A DNA stretch of 64,000 nucleotides from Lepas anatifera. Its lineage: Eukaryota > Arthropoda > Thecostraca > Lepadidae. Of the stretch, positions 42,871 through 54,324 are shown piece by piece. The stretch's first letter is position 1; the number at the start of each line of letters is the position of its first letter. The stretch is from contig JAOTON010001924.1 in NCBI GenBank assembly GCA_034440635.1, forward strand, positions 1 to 64,000, in the 5' to 3' direction. The translations under genes and the position numbers were made by a program. Under the pieces are notes generated by a model. The model was not told the origin of the DNA. It searched no databases and saw only the letters and a list, made by a program, of their open reading frames with translations.

Positions 42871-44500
42871 ATAATCGTAGGGGCTGAGCTAATCTGGTGC
42901 CCCTTGAGCTCATCTGGTGCCCACTGAGCTTGGTCTTGGCTCCTTGAGCGGATCACGTGCTCTCTAAGCTAATCTGGTGCCCCTGAGTCAATCTGGTGCC
43001 CCCTCAGCAAATTATTGTGCCTCTTGAATCTATCCAATGATCTATGAGTTAGTATGATGCCTCCGAGCTTGCCTGGTGCCCTATTGGCTGTTTTAGTGCC
43101 CCTTGAGCTGATATTGTCCCCCTGGCCTTATCTAATGCCCCCTGGAGTTGATCTACTGTCCCCTGAGCCAATATGGTGCCTCTTGAGCTGATCAGGTGCC
43201 CCCTGAGCTGGTCTGGAACACCCTGAGCTGATCTTATGTTCCCTGAGCTGATCTATGCCCCTGCTCTGGTCTGGGGGCTAGGAACTGATCTGGCCCCCGG
43301 GCTGATTGATCTGGTGCAACCTGAGCTAAACTAATGTCCCCTGAGTCGATCTAGTGCCTCCTGAGCCCATCCCATGCCTTCTGAGCTAGCCTGGTGCCCC
43401 TGAGCTAGTTTGGTTCACCCTGAGCCTATTTGGTACCCTTTAAGCTTATCTGGGCCTCCTGAGTTGATTAAGCAATTTCCTTAGCAGTTCTGGGGCCCTG
43501 AGCTGAGCTGGGCCCACTTAGGCTGATGAGGGCCCCTGAGCTGGTATGGGGCTCCTGGACTGATTAAGTGCTTCCTGACTTGATCTGGTATCCCCGGGCT
43601 GATCGGGGCCCCGAGCTGGTCGGGGAAGACTGAGCTGATCCCTTGCCCTCTGAGCTGATATGGTGCTCCCAGAGCTGATTAGACCCCGCTCTGGTCTGGG
43701 GACTAGAAAGTTATCTGGGCCCCCGAGCTGATTGATCTGATGCCCACTGAGCAAATATATTGCTCCCTGAGCTGAGCTAATGCTCCCTTAGCTGATCTGG
43801 TGCATCCTGAGACATCATTGTGCCTTCTGAGCCCAGCTGATGCCTTATGAGCTAGTCTGGTGTCCCCTGAGCTCATATGGTGCCCTTTAAGCTGACCTGG
43901 GCCTCCTGTGCTGATTACGTGATTTCCTGAGCAGCTCTAAAGTGCTGAGCTGAGCTGGGCCCGCAGAGAGTGATGAGGGCCCCTGAGATGGTATGAGGCT
44001 CCTGAGGTGATTAAGTGCCTCCTGACTGGATCTGGTACCCCCGAGCTGATCTGGGCCCAGAGCTGGTCGGGGACCACTGATCTGATTGTTTGTCGCCGAG
44101 GCTGATCTGGTGCCCTATGAGCCGATCTGGGGCTCCTGAACTGATTGGGCCCCGAGCTGGTGAGGGATCCCTAAGCTAATTTGGTGCCCCTGACCCGAGG
44201 CACCTGAACTGTTCTGGGGCCCAAGAACGGATCTGGGTTCTAGGGGTACCCTTGAGCTGGTCTGGACGCTGAGCTTGTGAGAGCCCCTTAAGTTGGCCTG
44301 AGGCCCCCTGAGATGATTTGGCACCTTAAACTGTTCTGGGGCTTCTTGAACTGGTTTATGACCCTATGAGCCTATCTGGGGCCCATTGAGCCAGTCTGAT
44401 GACCCCATCTCTGGGGCCACTGAGCTAGTCTAGTCCCTGGGTGATGTATGAGCTGCTCTGGGGGCCCTGATCTACATCAGGGGCTCCTGAGGTGGTCTTG
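42871..44500. repeat. Degenerate ~20-30-bp minisatellite (~1.6 kb)
   Basis: Loose units built on ctgagctgatctggtgcccc recur throughout with point changes and indels. The block around 43260-43540 recurs at about 43690-44000 (ctctggtctggggactag, then ggcctcctg..ctgatta), so a higher-order repeat of about 430 bp is present. Confidence 0.8.
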
Positions 44501-45602
44501 AATAGACAGAGAATAAGAACACAAGGCCAACTCCCATAATCTCGGGGTGGGGTCACTGAGCTAGTCTAGTCTCTGGAGGCAAAACTGGGACGATGGGGAA
44601 AGCTGCTTTGTAGGGCTCTGATCCGCACTTGGGGACCCCAGAGCTGTTCTTGAACAGATGGGGAATCAGAACACCATGGAAACTCATCTTGTAAAATGGA
44701 GCTAACGAGGAATGAGGCATCGCTAAAGCGGTTTGTGATGCCTACGCACCCCTGGTTATATAAATTGCTTATTATACTGTTGGATTCTGGGAAGGAACGA
44801 TATAAAAAGGCATGTGCCCCTGAGCTCAGAGCGCAGCCCCTAAACCAGGATTTCTACTAATCGATTTAAATTAAAAGCTAGTTTCTACAATTTTCAGCCC
44901 TGTCACACCATCCCCATCCAAACCACCGGCCTGTTCACTTTTTCTTTACTCTTAACTGGGACCGATCCTTGAGAATATGGAACTTAATAATCGCGTTCAA
45001 AAGGTATCTCCCAAATTATTCCGGCAGCAAAAATTGTACTCTTCCAAAGTCACGATGCCACTCCTCGTCCCACGGCGATTGTGGGAGGTAAGGAACTTAA
45101 TCCGCGCTTAACCAGGGCTCACTCGTCACGACAAAAACAGAGGGCATAACAAATGAATCTTCGGCTTCAATATTTCTTAACTTGCACATGGTAACCGATA
45201 TCACAGGCTCCGTTGATTTCTCTGATGTTAAGCACTTGCATGAGTTGGCTGATTTGCCCCTAAATCTATCCAAAACAGTCGTGTTTTGGCTTCTTCCATG
45301 ACATTTTGGTGATTTTTTCGGTTTTTATCGAGCTTTCCTTCTCCGTTAATGCTTGATTTGCATTTTTATTGAACGAAAGATGCCTAAAAATGATATAAAC
45401 AAAGATACAGTAAGTTTTATAGGTTATGCTAAAAAGTGCCCTTTTTCTCCCGGGATGCCCCTCAAAGTTGGTGTGCCCCCCATACCAAACCTCTGGCTGT
45501 ACCCCTGTTTGGCACCCACCTGTTATATTTTTTCCGTCAAAATTTGCACCTCCTGGTCTGAATGGTGTCCCCTCCTCCCACCCGGAAGATGCCCAACCGA
45601 TT
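44501..45602. other. Stretch without recognised gene
   Basis: Mixed sequence. The part at about 45440-45600 belongs to the dispersed gcgccccctg/gatgccc repeat. No exon recognised. Confidence 0.35.
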
Positions 45603-45604
45603 GC

Positions 45605-46283
45605 CCTAGTAGCACACAACATTGTGACAATGATCGTGGATATATTGTCTAAACAATATTGTCATTACCATATTGCTTTAACATTTTCACAACAGTGCTG
45701 CAAAAATATTGTAGACGTAATATTGTCACAATATTTAGCCGGCATTGTAGATACAACCAGACAAGGTGCTCAGAATACCTGAACTCAACGTTGGGCCGGC
45801 AATATTGTGATAACATTATTGAAAAAAATATACTGCAACGACAATGTTGACATAACAATGTGACAATAAAACCAGTACATCGCTTTTCAGTGACGAGACA
45901 AACACTCTTCCTTAAAGGAAGTATTTTATGGATCCAGCAACGTACATTCTGTTGACATTGCAGTGATGTGAAAACAATGTTTGTGACGATGTTGTAAAAG
46001 CAATATTGCAGCAGAACTGCGAGATAACCTTGTGCCAATGTTGTAGCGGCAACATTGTAACAATGGAAATGGAGTGCACTCGATAATTTGATCTGGACTG
46101 TTAGAGATGATGAGCATAGAAAAGATGAGCATAGAAATGAGCATCCGCCGGCTAATTCAATTTCGCCACAGGTTATTCCACTATTTTTGTCTCTGTTTGG
46201 TCACATGGATTATCACACAATGTTGCGTGGGTTCTGCATATTCACACCACCAGGTGCTCCGTGCCGGCCATGTCACTGGACTG
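45605..46283 (+). mobile_element. Fragment of the element I/II family
   Basis: It starts cctagtagcacacaacattg, matching the left end of element I. It continues through ACAATATTGT-rich sequence and the block gtgcactcgataatttgatc ... gctaattcaatttcgcc ... ccaggtgctccgtgccggcc, as in element I (about 3125-3400). It breaks off at 46283, where another terminus (cctagtagcacgcaacattg, from about 46285) begins. Both are truncated. Confidence 0.65.
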
Positions 46284-46339
46284 CCCTAGTAGCACGCAAC
46301 ATTGTGACGATGATCGTCGATGGTCGTAAAATCAAATTG

Positions 46340-48995
46340 GGCCGCGCTGAAGATCGGTTGACATAGAAATGATAAGAGAAAAGGTATGCCAAGTACGGTG
46401 GCGCGCGCACACTGGAGGGGGCCTCGGAGGTCCCCACCTGTTTTTCCAAGATGGCCGGAGAACCGCTCATAGCCGAAAAACGGCACTCCGCCACATTTGA
46501 GAGAATCTAATGGCGCGTCGATTGCAGAAAAATTTTGAAAATCAGTCTAAATATTTGTTACTTATAGGCTTCCAAAGTTAGACTTGCATTTTGAGATCGA
46601 CACAATCGCGCGGTCGGACAAATTTGCTTGCATTGGAGACCGAGTGGTGACGTCATAACGCCATATAAACGAGGTTATATGTCAAGGTCACCTTGCATAA
46701 AGGACAAGGTCAAAGTTCACAGGTCAAGGTAATATCAGCACTTTCAAGGTCATTGACCTCAGTGCTTCCGATTAAATGGTGTTATCCAGTCTAACGTATA
46801 TTATGCTATGACGTCATAGTGAAGGTACCTCAATACGAAATTCAAGTTCAAAGGTCATTGGGAAAGGTCGATCCTAATTTCCCACCAAACAGTTGCCATA
46901 GTGCTAGTCGTATTTTACATCATTAGTAGTATACCATATGGTGACCTTAAAGGTGAATGACCTTGAATGTCCTTGAACCCGAAATTGTAGGGAAGGTTCT
47001 GTGGGACCTTTCCTCTATGACCCTGGTCCGCCTTTAGCTTATTTCCGCCTTTTTCCTGCATAATCACGGCATTGTCCAATCGGTCGCCAGAATGGCCAAG
47101 ATTTGACCTTTATGACCTCATTTGACCTTGAAGATATTAACCTAGGTCAACGTAGATCACCATAGTCACCACCCACCCCCAAACGGCGTTTTTCTACGTC
47201 TCTTAGTTCCCGAGATCCTAGGGTGTCTACCAGGCCCCCTCAAGTGCGCGTTAGTGCCAGACCCTTCTCCAGTGCGGGTGTTAACACGCATCCCCTGAAG
47301 GGGGGCCAAATTCGCCCCCTCCTCCTGTTTTTCCCCAGATAACGTAAAAACGAAAGAAACACAGAGCTACGAAACTTACAGTGCCTTATCCCTGATCAGT
47401 TTTACGCATCTGACCAAATCTTTTAGGTCAGGTCATGTCAGGTCAAGGAGCTATCTAAGGTCAAGTGACCGACCTCAAAACACAAAATCACGAGTTTGAA
47501 GCAGCGCCTAAGGAACATGTGCCAACCGATCAGTTTGAAACTTTCACAATATGATAAGGTCATTAGGGTCTACAAATTAGCTATCTCTGAATTTCTATAT
47601 TGTTGACCTAGGGCGGGTTCAATTTTATGGTCAGGTCAGGTCATTTTCAAAATTTGGCCTAGCAAGATCATATTATACATCATTCGATTTGCCACGATGA
47701 GAGGAATCCACAGATGCATAAATATTTGCTCTAGCTTTGATGAGTAAATAGCTAGAAGTGGAAACGGACTCTGCCCTATTTTAAACCTATGGAACCTGCT
47801 TTGACCTATGCTGACCTCAATATTAGCCTGACATAAAAATGCTTCCTATAATTTCTCTTCGTCTCGTCAAGAGCTTTCCTTAGTTTTCCTTTAGCTTTCC
47901 TGGGAAATGAGATACCGAGGGGGCGAAAAACGCCCCCCCAGCGGGGAGCGTCATGCCAAGGGCCCAGCGGGGCACGTGTTAATAAAACCGTGGCGCGCCG
48001 TGCCACAGTATTGCCGTTGGTGTACGATATGAACTGCTAAGACCTTTACTCGACATTTTCAGCAAAGTTGCGGAAAGTATCGGGAGACAGTATGCCAAGT
48101 TCGGCGTCGCTGAGCACCGTCGTTTTCAGGCCACCTCGGAAAAATCTTAACTCGCGCATCGACGGGGGACGGGTACCCGCGACTTGGTTTTTATGGAGAT
48201 AGCTTAAAATGGCAGCGCTAGCGCCGCCGTACTTGGCATACATTTTCCCTGATCATTTTTACAACTTTTGGAAAAACTTTAAGGTTAGGTCATGTCAGGC
48301 CAGGTCACCAGTACAGGTCAAGTGACCTGACCTGAAAAAAACTTTAAGATAGCATAAGTCAGAACAGGATTAACTTATCCGATTGAAACTTATATCACAT
48401 AATAGGCCCACCGAGTTCTCTAAAATATGTTCCGGTATCTTTTATGTTGATTACCTAAGGTCCGGTACGAGCCATGACCTCTCCATTGGAAATACATGGG
48501 AAAATGGTTTTAACTGAATAACTTAGTTATGGATAGCGATAGAGCGTTTATTTTAACTGCATTAGATTTGCCTTGTTATTGCAGTTCTAATGATATGCAT
48601 TTTACCTAATCTGACTTTGACCTGACCTCATGTCAGGTCAAATCCTTGATTTGGCCTAACAAGGTTATATTAAATATCATTCGATTCGACTTGCTGCGGG
48701 GATTCATACCGTTCAATTTGCTTTGCTCTATCTTTACTTGTTCAGCTGTAATGACCGAAAACCTTCATTTACATGTTATCCCTACGATGGCATGTTTTGA
48801 CCTCTGGTGACCTTAAATGTGACCTGACAAAAAATGTCCCAAATATTTTCGATAGAGAAGTAGATGGGCTACCCAACGCCGTTTACATTTTTACTCTATC
48901 TTGTGTAGTTCTTGAGATCTTAGAGGGGCGAGTACCCGCCCCCCGTCAAAGCGTCAATGCGCGTGTTACGAGGGGATAACAATGACCTCCTACCA
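46340..48995. repeat. AGGTCA-rich dispersed repeat, copy C
   Basis: A composite of family modules. The part at 46540-47290 matches 54560-55540 (for example gacgtcataacgccatataa). The part at about 47390-48990 is largely the inverted counterpart of copy A, including cgtgttaataaa-like and tcaatgcgcgtgtta ends. Half-sites AGGTCA/TGACCT are frequent throughout. Confidence 0.65.
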
Positions 48996-51435
48996 GGGGG
49001 AGGGCTAAAAGGTAGCGAGTATGTGGATTTCACTCCACGCTTGGCCAGGAAAGAGAAAAAATCAATAGTTTCGTCTAAGATCAACGCATTCAGTGGTTTC
49101 ACAAACATGTGCTTGGGGTACTATGCCACAACGCTCGCGTGCTGAATTATGTCCTGGTTATACATCGCGGAAAACTAGAGCGCAAAGCTGTGGCCCTGTT
49201 ATGCATATCTGGTTAGTTTCAAAGCGTGATTCACCAGTCGGCCTTGGCTGGTCGACGAATTGTGGATGCCCGGACGCCCAACTTTCCCGGTTCGCGTCGC
49301 TCCTCGGGAGCAGGAGCTAAAATACGAAGGAACAATTGAATCGGGAATCCACACAAGCGACTGACGGTATATAGATGACATATGATGATTCCAGTCTACT
49401 AACTTGATGCACGTTAAAGTATGACATTCATTGTAAAAGATACATGGTAAAAAGCTGTGTCGACGGGTATGTATTCACACAACATCTTAGTCACACAACA
49501 GTTAAGTGAGCAAATATTCTGTTTGCCTTTTTACAAACCAATGACCAGACCGTTTCTTTTAATTTTATTTTGTTTGCTTGTTTTTTTTGGTTATGCTCTG
49601 ATCAGAACAAGCAACAACAAAAATTTTGATATAACATTGTTGATTTGTCGATCAGAAAAGCGAATGAACGACAATTATACATATGTGACAAGACCTACGA
49701 GACATTACATATTTTCGTCTGCTTAAGAAAACTGTCTATATATTTAACTGTTTTCTTCAATGACGTAGCTTAATTGTTTTTCCCTTCACAAAAGTCTACC
49801 TCAGCCTGCGGCCTCGGCTAACGCCGTTTTGGCGCAGAACCACATGACAATGTGCTGAAATCAAATCATATTTCGTTCTCAATGTATCTTCATTAGCATG
49901 TAAGTCAGGTTATCATTATTTTCTTTGAAATAACTAATAAAGAGCACACCGCCACCCCCGGATTCGAACCAGGCACCCCTGATCAATAGACAGTGCCTCT
50001 AACCTCTAGATCACTGTGCCATGCTTTGCACCCTCCCAATAGGCGAACACCTGTGACCCGTCAGGAGGTCACTGGCCGGTACCACTCTGCCGAATATGGC
50101 GGGACGCTGGCGCCGGGTTCTGTGTTTGTCCCGAAAAGGTACGATATAAAGGTGCTTCTAGAAGACGAACCAAACATTATTTTGGGCTGAAATTACTTTT
50201 ATCGTCGAGCTAGGATCCTAAGCTAGCTTCGTGCCAAATTTCATCTACTTCCATTCATTTTAAGGACTTGAAACCATGGTGAGAAGCAAAGGTGGTCCGA
50301 GAAAATTAGCACCTTGTAAAACATTCTCCGATTAATTACTCGAAAGTCGTTAGAGATAGGTGGGTAGTATAAGTGAGTGAAATAACCGCAAGGAACTTTC
50401 CTATCCAGCCATGTCATTTTTTAGTTTGTGAGTGACATGAGCTCGGAACCAGGAAGTTGCAAATAAAAAGTTTTTTACTCAAATTTTAGTTATGCCTATA
50501 AAACAAAAAAATCAATATCGCAATTTCCATCTCCAAATGTTATCAGGCGGAAGCAATGTTCTTTCGTTATCTGAAATGGAAACTCAAATCCGTCAATTAA
50601 ATTGCGTTGGAATGAAATGAGCAAAAATGCAGTCTTCCGGGAAAACGGAAGAAACTAGGCCAAATTTCAGGTTTTGCACTCAAAACTATATCTAAGCACA
50701 AGAAAATTGACCTAGCTACCCCTAGGTAACTGCCTTTCAGCTAACTGAAGCGTGTCTTCTGATATTTCGAGCGTCCAAATCGGCCATCAACTTTAAGTAG
50801 GTTTTTTGCTCGCGTGAGAAATACTGTGTTTTCGTGCGATAAATATTGTTGGACCAGCTCAATTTTTATTCTTTGGCTGGCCCTTGTTACCTATTGAAAA
50901 GGACATAAATTTCAAGCTCGTAGCTTAAGGAGTAAAAATTAAAAAGATATAAAACAGAAAAAGTTTGAGACAAAACTTTTCAAAAACTATTTTAGAATTC
51001 GACTCGGGGCTTTAGTTTGGGAGTCTGGCGTAGGAGGGCTATCACCCTACAAAATTCCAGAGCTCTGGCATCAATTCTCAGGCGGGACAAACAACAGACC
51101 ACGACGAGACCGGTAAAGCGGCCAGATTAGAACCACTCTGAGAAATACTATTACGCTGCGCTCCATGCATTTCGTCATGTGGTTCTGACAAAACTGACGG
51201 AGTGGACACATTACTCCACAAATGCATTAACAACGCAACACAACCAGAAACCCATCAACTACACGCAAAATATAGGTTTTCATCCATTGAACAGCAGAGT
51301 ATCACAAATCCCTCTCACATGGCAGCGTTGTCACCACGGCCAGCTTTCTGGCGAACCATCACTGTGTCGGAATTCTGACAGCCGACTCTCCGTTATCACA
51401 TGTCTGAACTGAACGATGATATTGCGACGGTCTCT
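48996..51435. other. Stretch without recognised gene, with a SINE head
   Basis: AT-rich sequence with short chance ORFs. The only feature I can name is the tRNA-like segment at 49951-50020. The stretch lies 3' of the carbonic-anhydrase-like gene. No clear AATAAA on the - strand was found near the stop. Confidence 0.4.
49951..50020 (-). repeat. tRNA-derived SINE head or tRNA pseudogene
   Basis: On the - strand, GGCACAGTGATCTAGAGGTT holds an A-box-like region. Fifty bases on, GGTTCGAATCC is a perfect B box (49960-49970 on the + strand). A T-arm stem can form, but the acceptor ends do not pair well. A working tRNA is therefore unlikely. Confidence 0.5.
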
Positions 51436-52308
51436 CTACGCAATGATGTTGAAAGTCTGTGTGACCTTCCGCCCGGCCGATTTCTGCGTTGGCCGAAAGT
51501 TATCCACCATCAGGATCTGCATCAACTCGTCTTCAAACAGTTCACCGTTCAGCTGGGTCACAAACTCCAGGTGCACAGTCATCGGGTTGGCGGCTATCAG
51601 CCAGAGCACCACAGGACTGCACGGCGGGTACGTCAGGCTGCCGTGGTAGGTGAACGTCTTGCTCAATGCCACCCTCAACAACATCTCGAACTGCGACAGA
51701 TCCGCTGCGAAGGTGATCCGGGCACCTTTGGGGGCCACCTCTTCAATCATGGGCTCAAAACCGAATGTGGGGAACTGCGGCATAGCTGGCGGCTCGATTC
51801 CTTCGAGAATAATTCCAAGGATAGCGACGCCTCCGGGATGCTTCAGCGCCTCGGCAAAGGTCGAGAACTTCTCATTGACGAACACCAGTTGCGCCTCGGC
51901 GTCGCCGAATTTGCCGGCGATCGAGTGCTCCGACCCTGGCGTCGATCCTGCTGCTATCGTCCAGTGGTAGTCCATGTGTTCGAACCTGTAGGTGCCGAAC
52001 AGCGGCCGACTGAGGCTGCTGAAGCGCGCGATCGGTTGCGAGCGGTTCTCGGGACGGTAGTAGAAGCGCGCCACGCGGCCGTTGTTCCACGCCTCCATCT
52101 CGCCGTCCATAAGCCCAGGCGCCATCTCCAGCTTCAGCCGGTCGTTGTTGGCAACTGGGCCTGGCTGTAGGTCGATGGGCGACTGCAGAGGGCCGTTGCA
52201 CATCGGGAAATAGTTGTTCCACAGGTCTGGGCTGCGATAGTCCCACAGCTCGATGGGAGCGTCGGTGAGCAGCGCCATCAGCTGCAGCACTAGCGCCCAC
52301 GACAGCAT
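51436..52308 (-). CDS. Secreted alpha-carbonic-anhydrase-related protein, probably acatalytic
   Basis: 290 residues in one exon from ATG 52308. Residues 1-17 form a hydrophobic signal peptide. The rest spans a full alpha-CA domain: ELWDY (20-24), GPLQSPIDL (39-47), the histidine region at 110-116, GSEHSIAGK (125-133), SLTYPPC (224-230), ending soon after the last strand. C37 and C230 match the disulfide of secreted CAs. Using human CA II numbering, zinc ligand H94 is D113 and H119 is Q140; only H96 remains (H115). The proton-shuttle H64 is R78. The gatekeepers T199 (T226) and E106 (E127) are kept. A normal CA hydrates CO2 on a zinc ion; this protein should not bind zinc well. It may be a ligand-binding or matrix protein like other CA-related proteins. 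N88-R-S is a glycosylation site. The long + strand ORF over it is a shadow. Confidence 0.92.
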   Translation of the reverse strand: MLSWALVLQLMALLTDAPIELWDYRSPDLWNNYFPMCNGPLQSPIDLQPGPVANNDRLKLEMAPGLMDGEMEAWNNGRVARFYYRPENRSQPIARFSSLSRPLFGTYRFEHMDYHWTIAAGSTPGSEHSIAGKFGDAEAQLVFVNEKFSTFAEALKHPGGVAILGIILEGIEPPAMPQFPTFGFEPMIEEVAPKGARITFAADLSQFEMLLRVALSKTFTYHGSLTYPPCSPVVLWLIAANPMTVHLEFVTQLNGELFEDELMQILMVDNFRPTQKSAGRKVTQTFNIIA

Positions 52309-52431
52309 GGCGACAGCTGTGCTGACCGCTCAGCTCACGGTCGCAGCAGGTCGCTGGAGGGCACACACACGGATAGAGCCGCGCTCCGACCTGCACCCGA
52401 CCGCTGCCCCGGGTCGACGAGCACTGTCACT

Positions 52432-52468
52432 GAGACTGGAGCCGACGCCGTCAGCAGACCGGCTTTAT
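52432..52468 (-). promoter_or_regulatory. Candidate core promoter of the CA-related gene
   Basis: On the - strand, CATAAAG (TATA-like, T at 52467) lies 30 bases before an initiator-like CCAGTC whose A is 52437. This would give a 5' UTR of about 129 bases. The surrounding 52330-52600 stretch is GC-rich. The pairing is suggestive only. Confidence 0.35.
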
Positions 52469-52472
52469 GGAC

Positions 52473-53395
52473 TGCAGCAGTGGCAGCGGCAGTGCGGGCG
52501 GCAGCGGCAGCGCGCCGCAAGGTCGCTCCACCAGCAGAACGCGGCTCTAGCGAGTGATGGCTGTCGACTGCTGAGCTCACTGACAACATCTGTCGCAACG
52601 CCGAACATCCTGCTCCTCACGCGTGGACTCACCACGGCGCAGCAGATTTTGTCTGTGGTGAAGTCTCCCAGATCTTCACCCTGCGGATGAAGACGTATGA
52701 ATTGGGACGGAATACCTTGCACAACAAGCTTTCCGGTAAAGGTAAACTATCCAGTGCCGCCAGGCGCAGGCAGTTACATTCCGAGACGTTGAGTGAGGGA
52801 GCAGGAGATGGCTGTGGTAACTGACCCCTGCCCTGCCGGCCCGCAGAGCCTCCTTGACGACGCAGCTTGTTGAGTACACGCGAGGCACGGCCTGGCGGTG
52901 GCACCTGCAGTGAACCGGAAACATCTTCTAGTGATCAGCAGGGCTCTCTGTGGCCATCTGGAATTTCTATGGTCAGCAGGGCCCTCCATAACCAGAGAGA
53001 TCTTCTGTAGCCAAAAGGGTTCCCCGTGACCAGGAAGTCCCACTGAAACAACCAAGTCCTTCTGTAACTAAATATCACAGTTTTGGTGAAAAATAGGCTT
53101 TTATTTCTGGGTTTTGTATTTGTGTGCTTTCTAACCCCCATTGCCCACCACTCACTAATAATTTGCTCTGGTTACCCACGAAAAGGACGTGCATCCACTG
53201 ATCTCTTTGGAGTCATCCTGCAGGATATTTGGGGTCCCATCCCCTTTCCTCGCTCCTAAAAAAATATGGAAACGTACCTACTTACATTTTTGGCTAGAGC
53301 GAGAGTTTGTCATGATTGTTAGCCATCCTATAACCACGCAGAGAGCAGGGCTCTACATAGCTAATTTGATAGCTGCAAAGAGGTGCTTAGGGTCA
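52473..53395. other. Upstream of the CA-related gene
   Basis: A GC-rich cagcagtggcagcggcagtg stretch at about 52474-52510 is followed by ordinary sequence with several short ORFs. No exon was recognised. Between about 52930 and 53070 a loose gtgaccaggaagtccc-like repeat is visible. Confidence 0.35.
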
Positions 53396-54312
53396 GAATA
53401 GCCTAATATGGGCTGGGATAGCCTAGTATAGGGCGGGATTGCCTATTATGGGCTGAGATAGCGAATAGGCTGGAATAGACTAGTATGGTCCGGGATGGCC
53501 TTTTATAGGCTGGGATAGCCTAGTATAGGGCGGGATTGCCTATTATGGGCTGAGATAGCGAATAGGCTTGAATAGACTAGTATGGTCCAGGATGGCCTTT
53601 TATAGGCTGGGATAGCCTAGTATAGGGCGGGATTGCCTATTATGGGCTGAGATAGCGAATAGGCTGGAATAGACTAGTATGGGCCAGGATGGCCTTTTAT
53701 AGGCTGGGATAGCTTAGTATGGGGCGGGATAGCCTGTAGGGTCCAGGATAGCCTGTGTGGTCCGGGATAGCCTGTCTGGTCCGGGATAGCCTGTCTGGTC
53801 CGGGATAGCCTGTGTGGTCCGGGATAGCCTGTGTGGTCCGGGATAGCCTAGTATAGGCTGGGATAGTCTGTATGGTCCGGGATATCCTGTAAGGTCCGGG
53901 ATAACCTGTCTGGTCCGGGATAGCCTGTCTGGTCCGGGATAGTCTGTGTGGTCCGGGATAGCCTGTGTGGTCCGGGATAGCCTGTGTGGTCCGGGATAGC
54001 CTGTGTGGTCCGGGATAGCCTAGTATAGGCTGGGATAGTTTGTATGGTCCGGGATATCCTGTAAGGTCCGGGATAGCCTGTCTGGTCCGGGATAGCCTAG
54101 TATAGGCTGGGATAGCCTGATAGTCCGGATAGCCTGTATGGTCCGGGATAGCCTGTATGGTCCGGGATAGCCTGTATGGTCCGGGATAGCCTTTATGGTC
54201 CTGTATAGTCCGGGATAGCCTGTATGGTGCGGGATAGCTTGTATGGGCCGGGATAGCCTAGTATAGGCTGGTATAGCATGTATGGTCCGGGATAGACTAG
54301 TATAGGCTGCTA
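53396..54312. repeat. 19-bp minisatellite with a 97-bp higher-order repeat
   Basis: From about 53740 the unit is gggatagcctgtgtggtcc (19 bp), repeated more than 20 times with small changes. From about 53415 to 53706 the variants are organised in three nearly identical 97-bp blocks (starting gggatagcctagtatagggc and ending ggccttttataggct). Confidence 0.9.
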
Positions 54313-54324
54313 CTTATTCCATAT

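Noticed and set aside
49951..50020. Functional tRNA gene
   Set aside because: A and B boxes are present but the acceptor ends do not pair, so a SINE head or pseudogene is likelier.
51400..52170. A 256-codon + strand ORF
   Set aside because: Antisense shadow of the CA-related gene; the - strand frame has a full recognisable fold and signal peptide.
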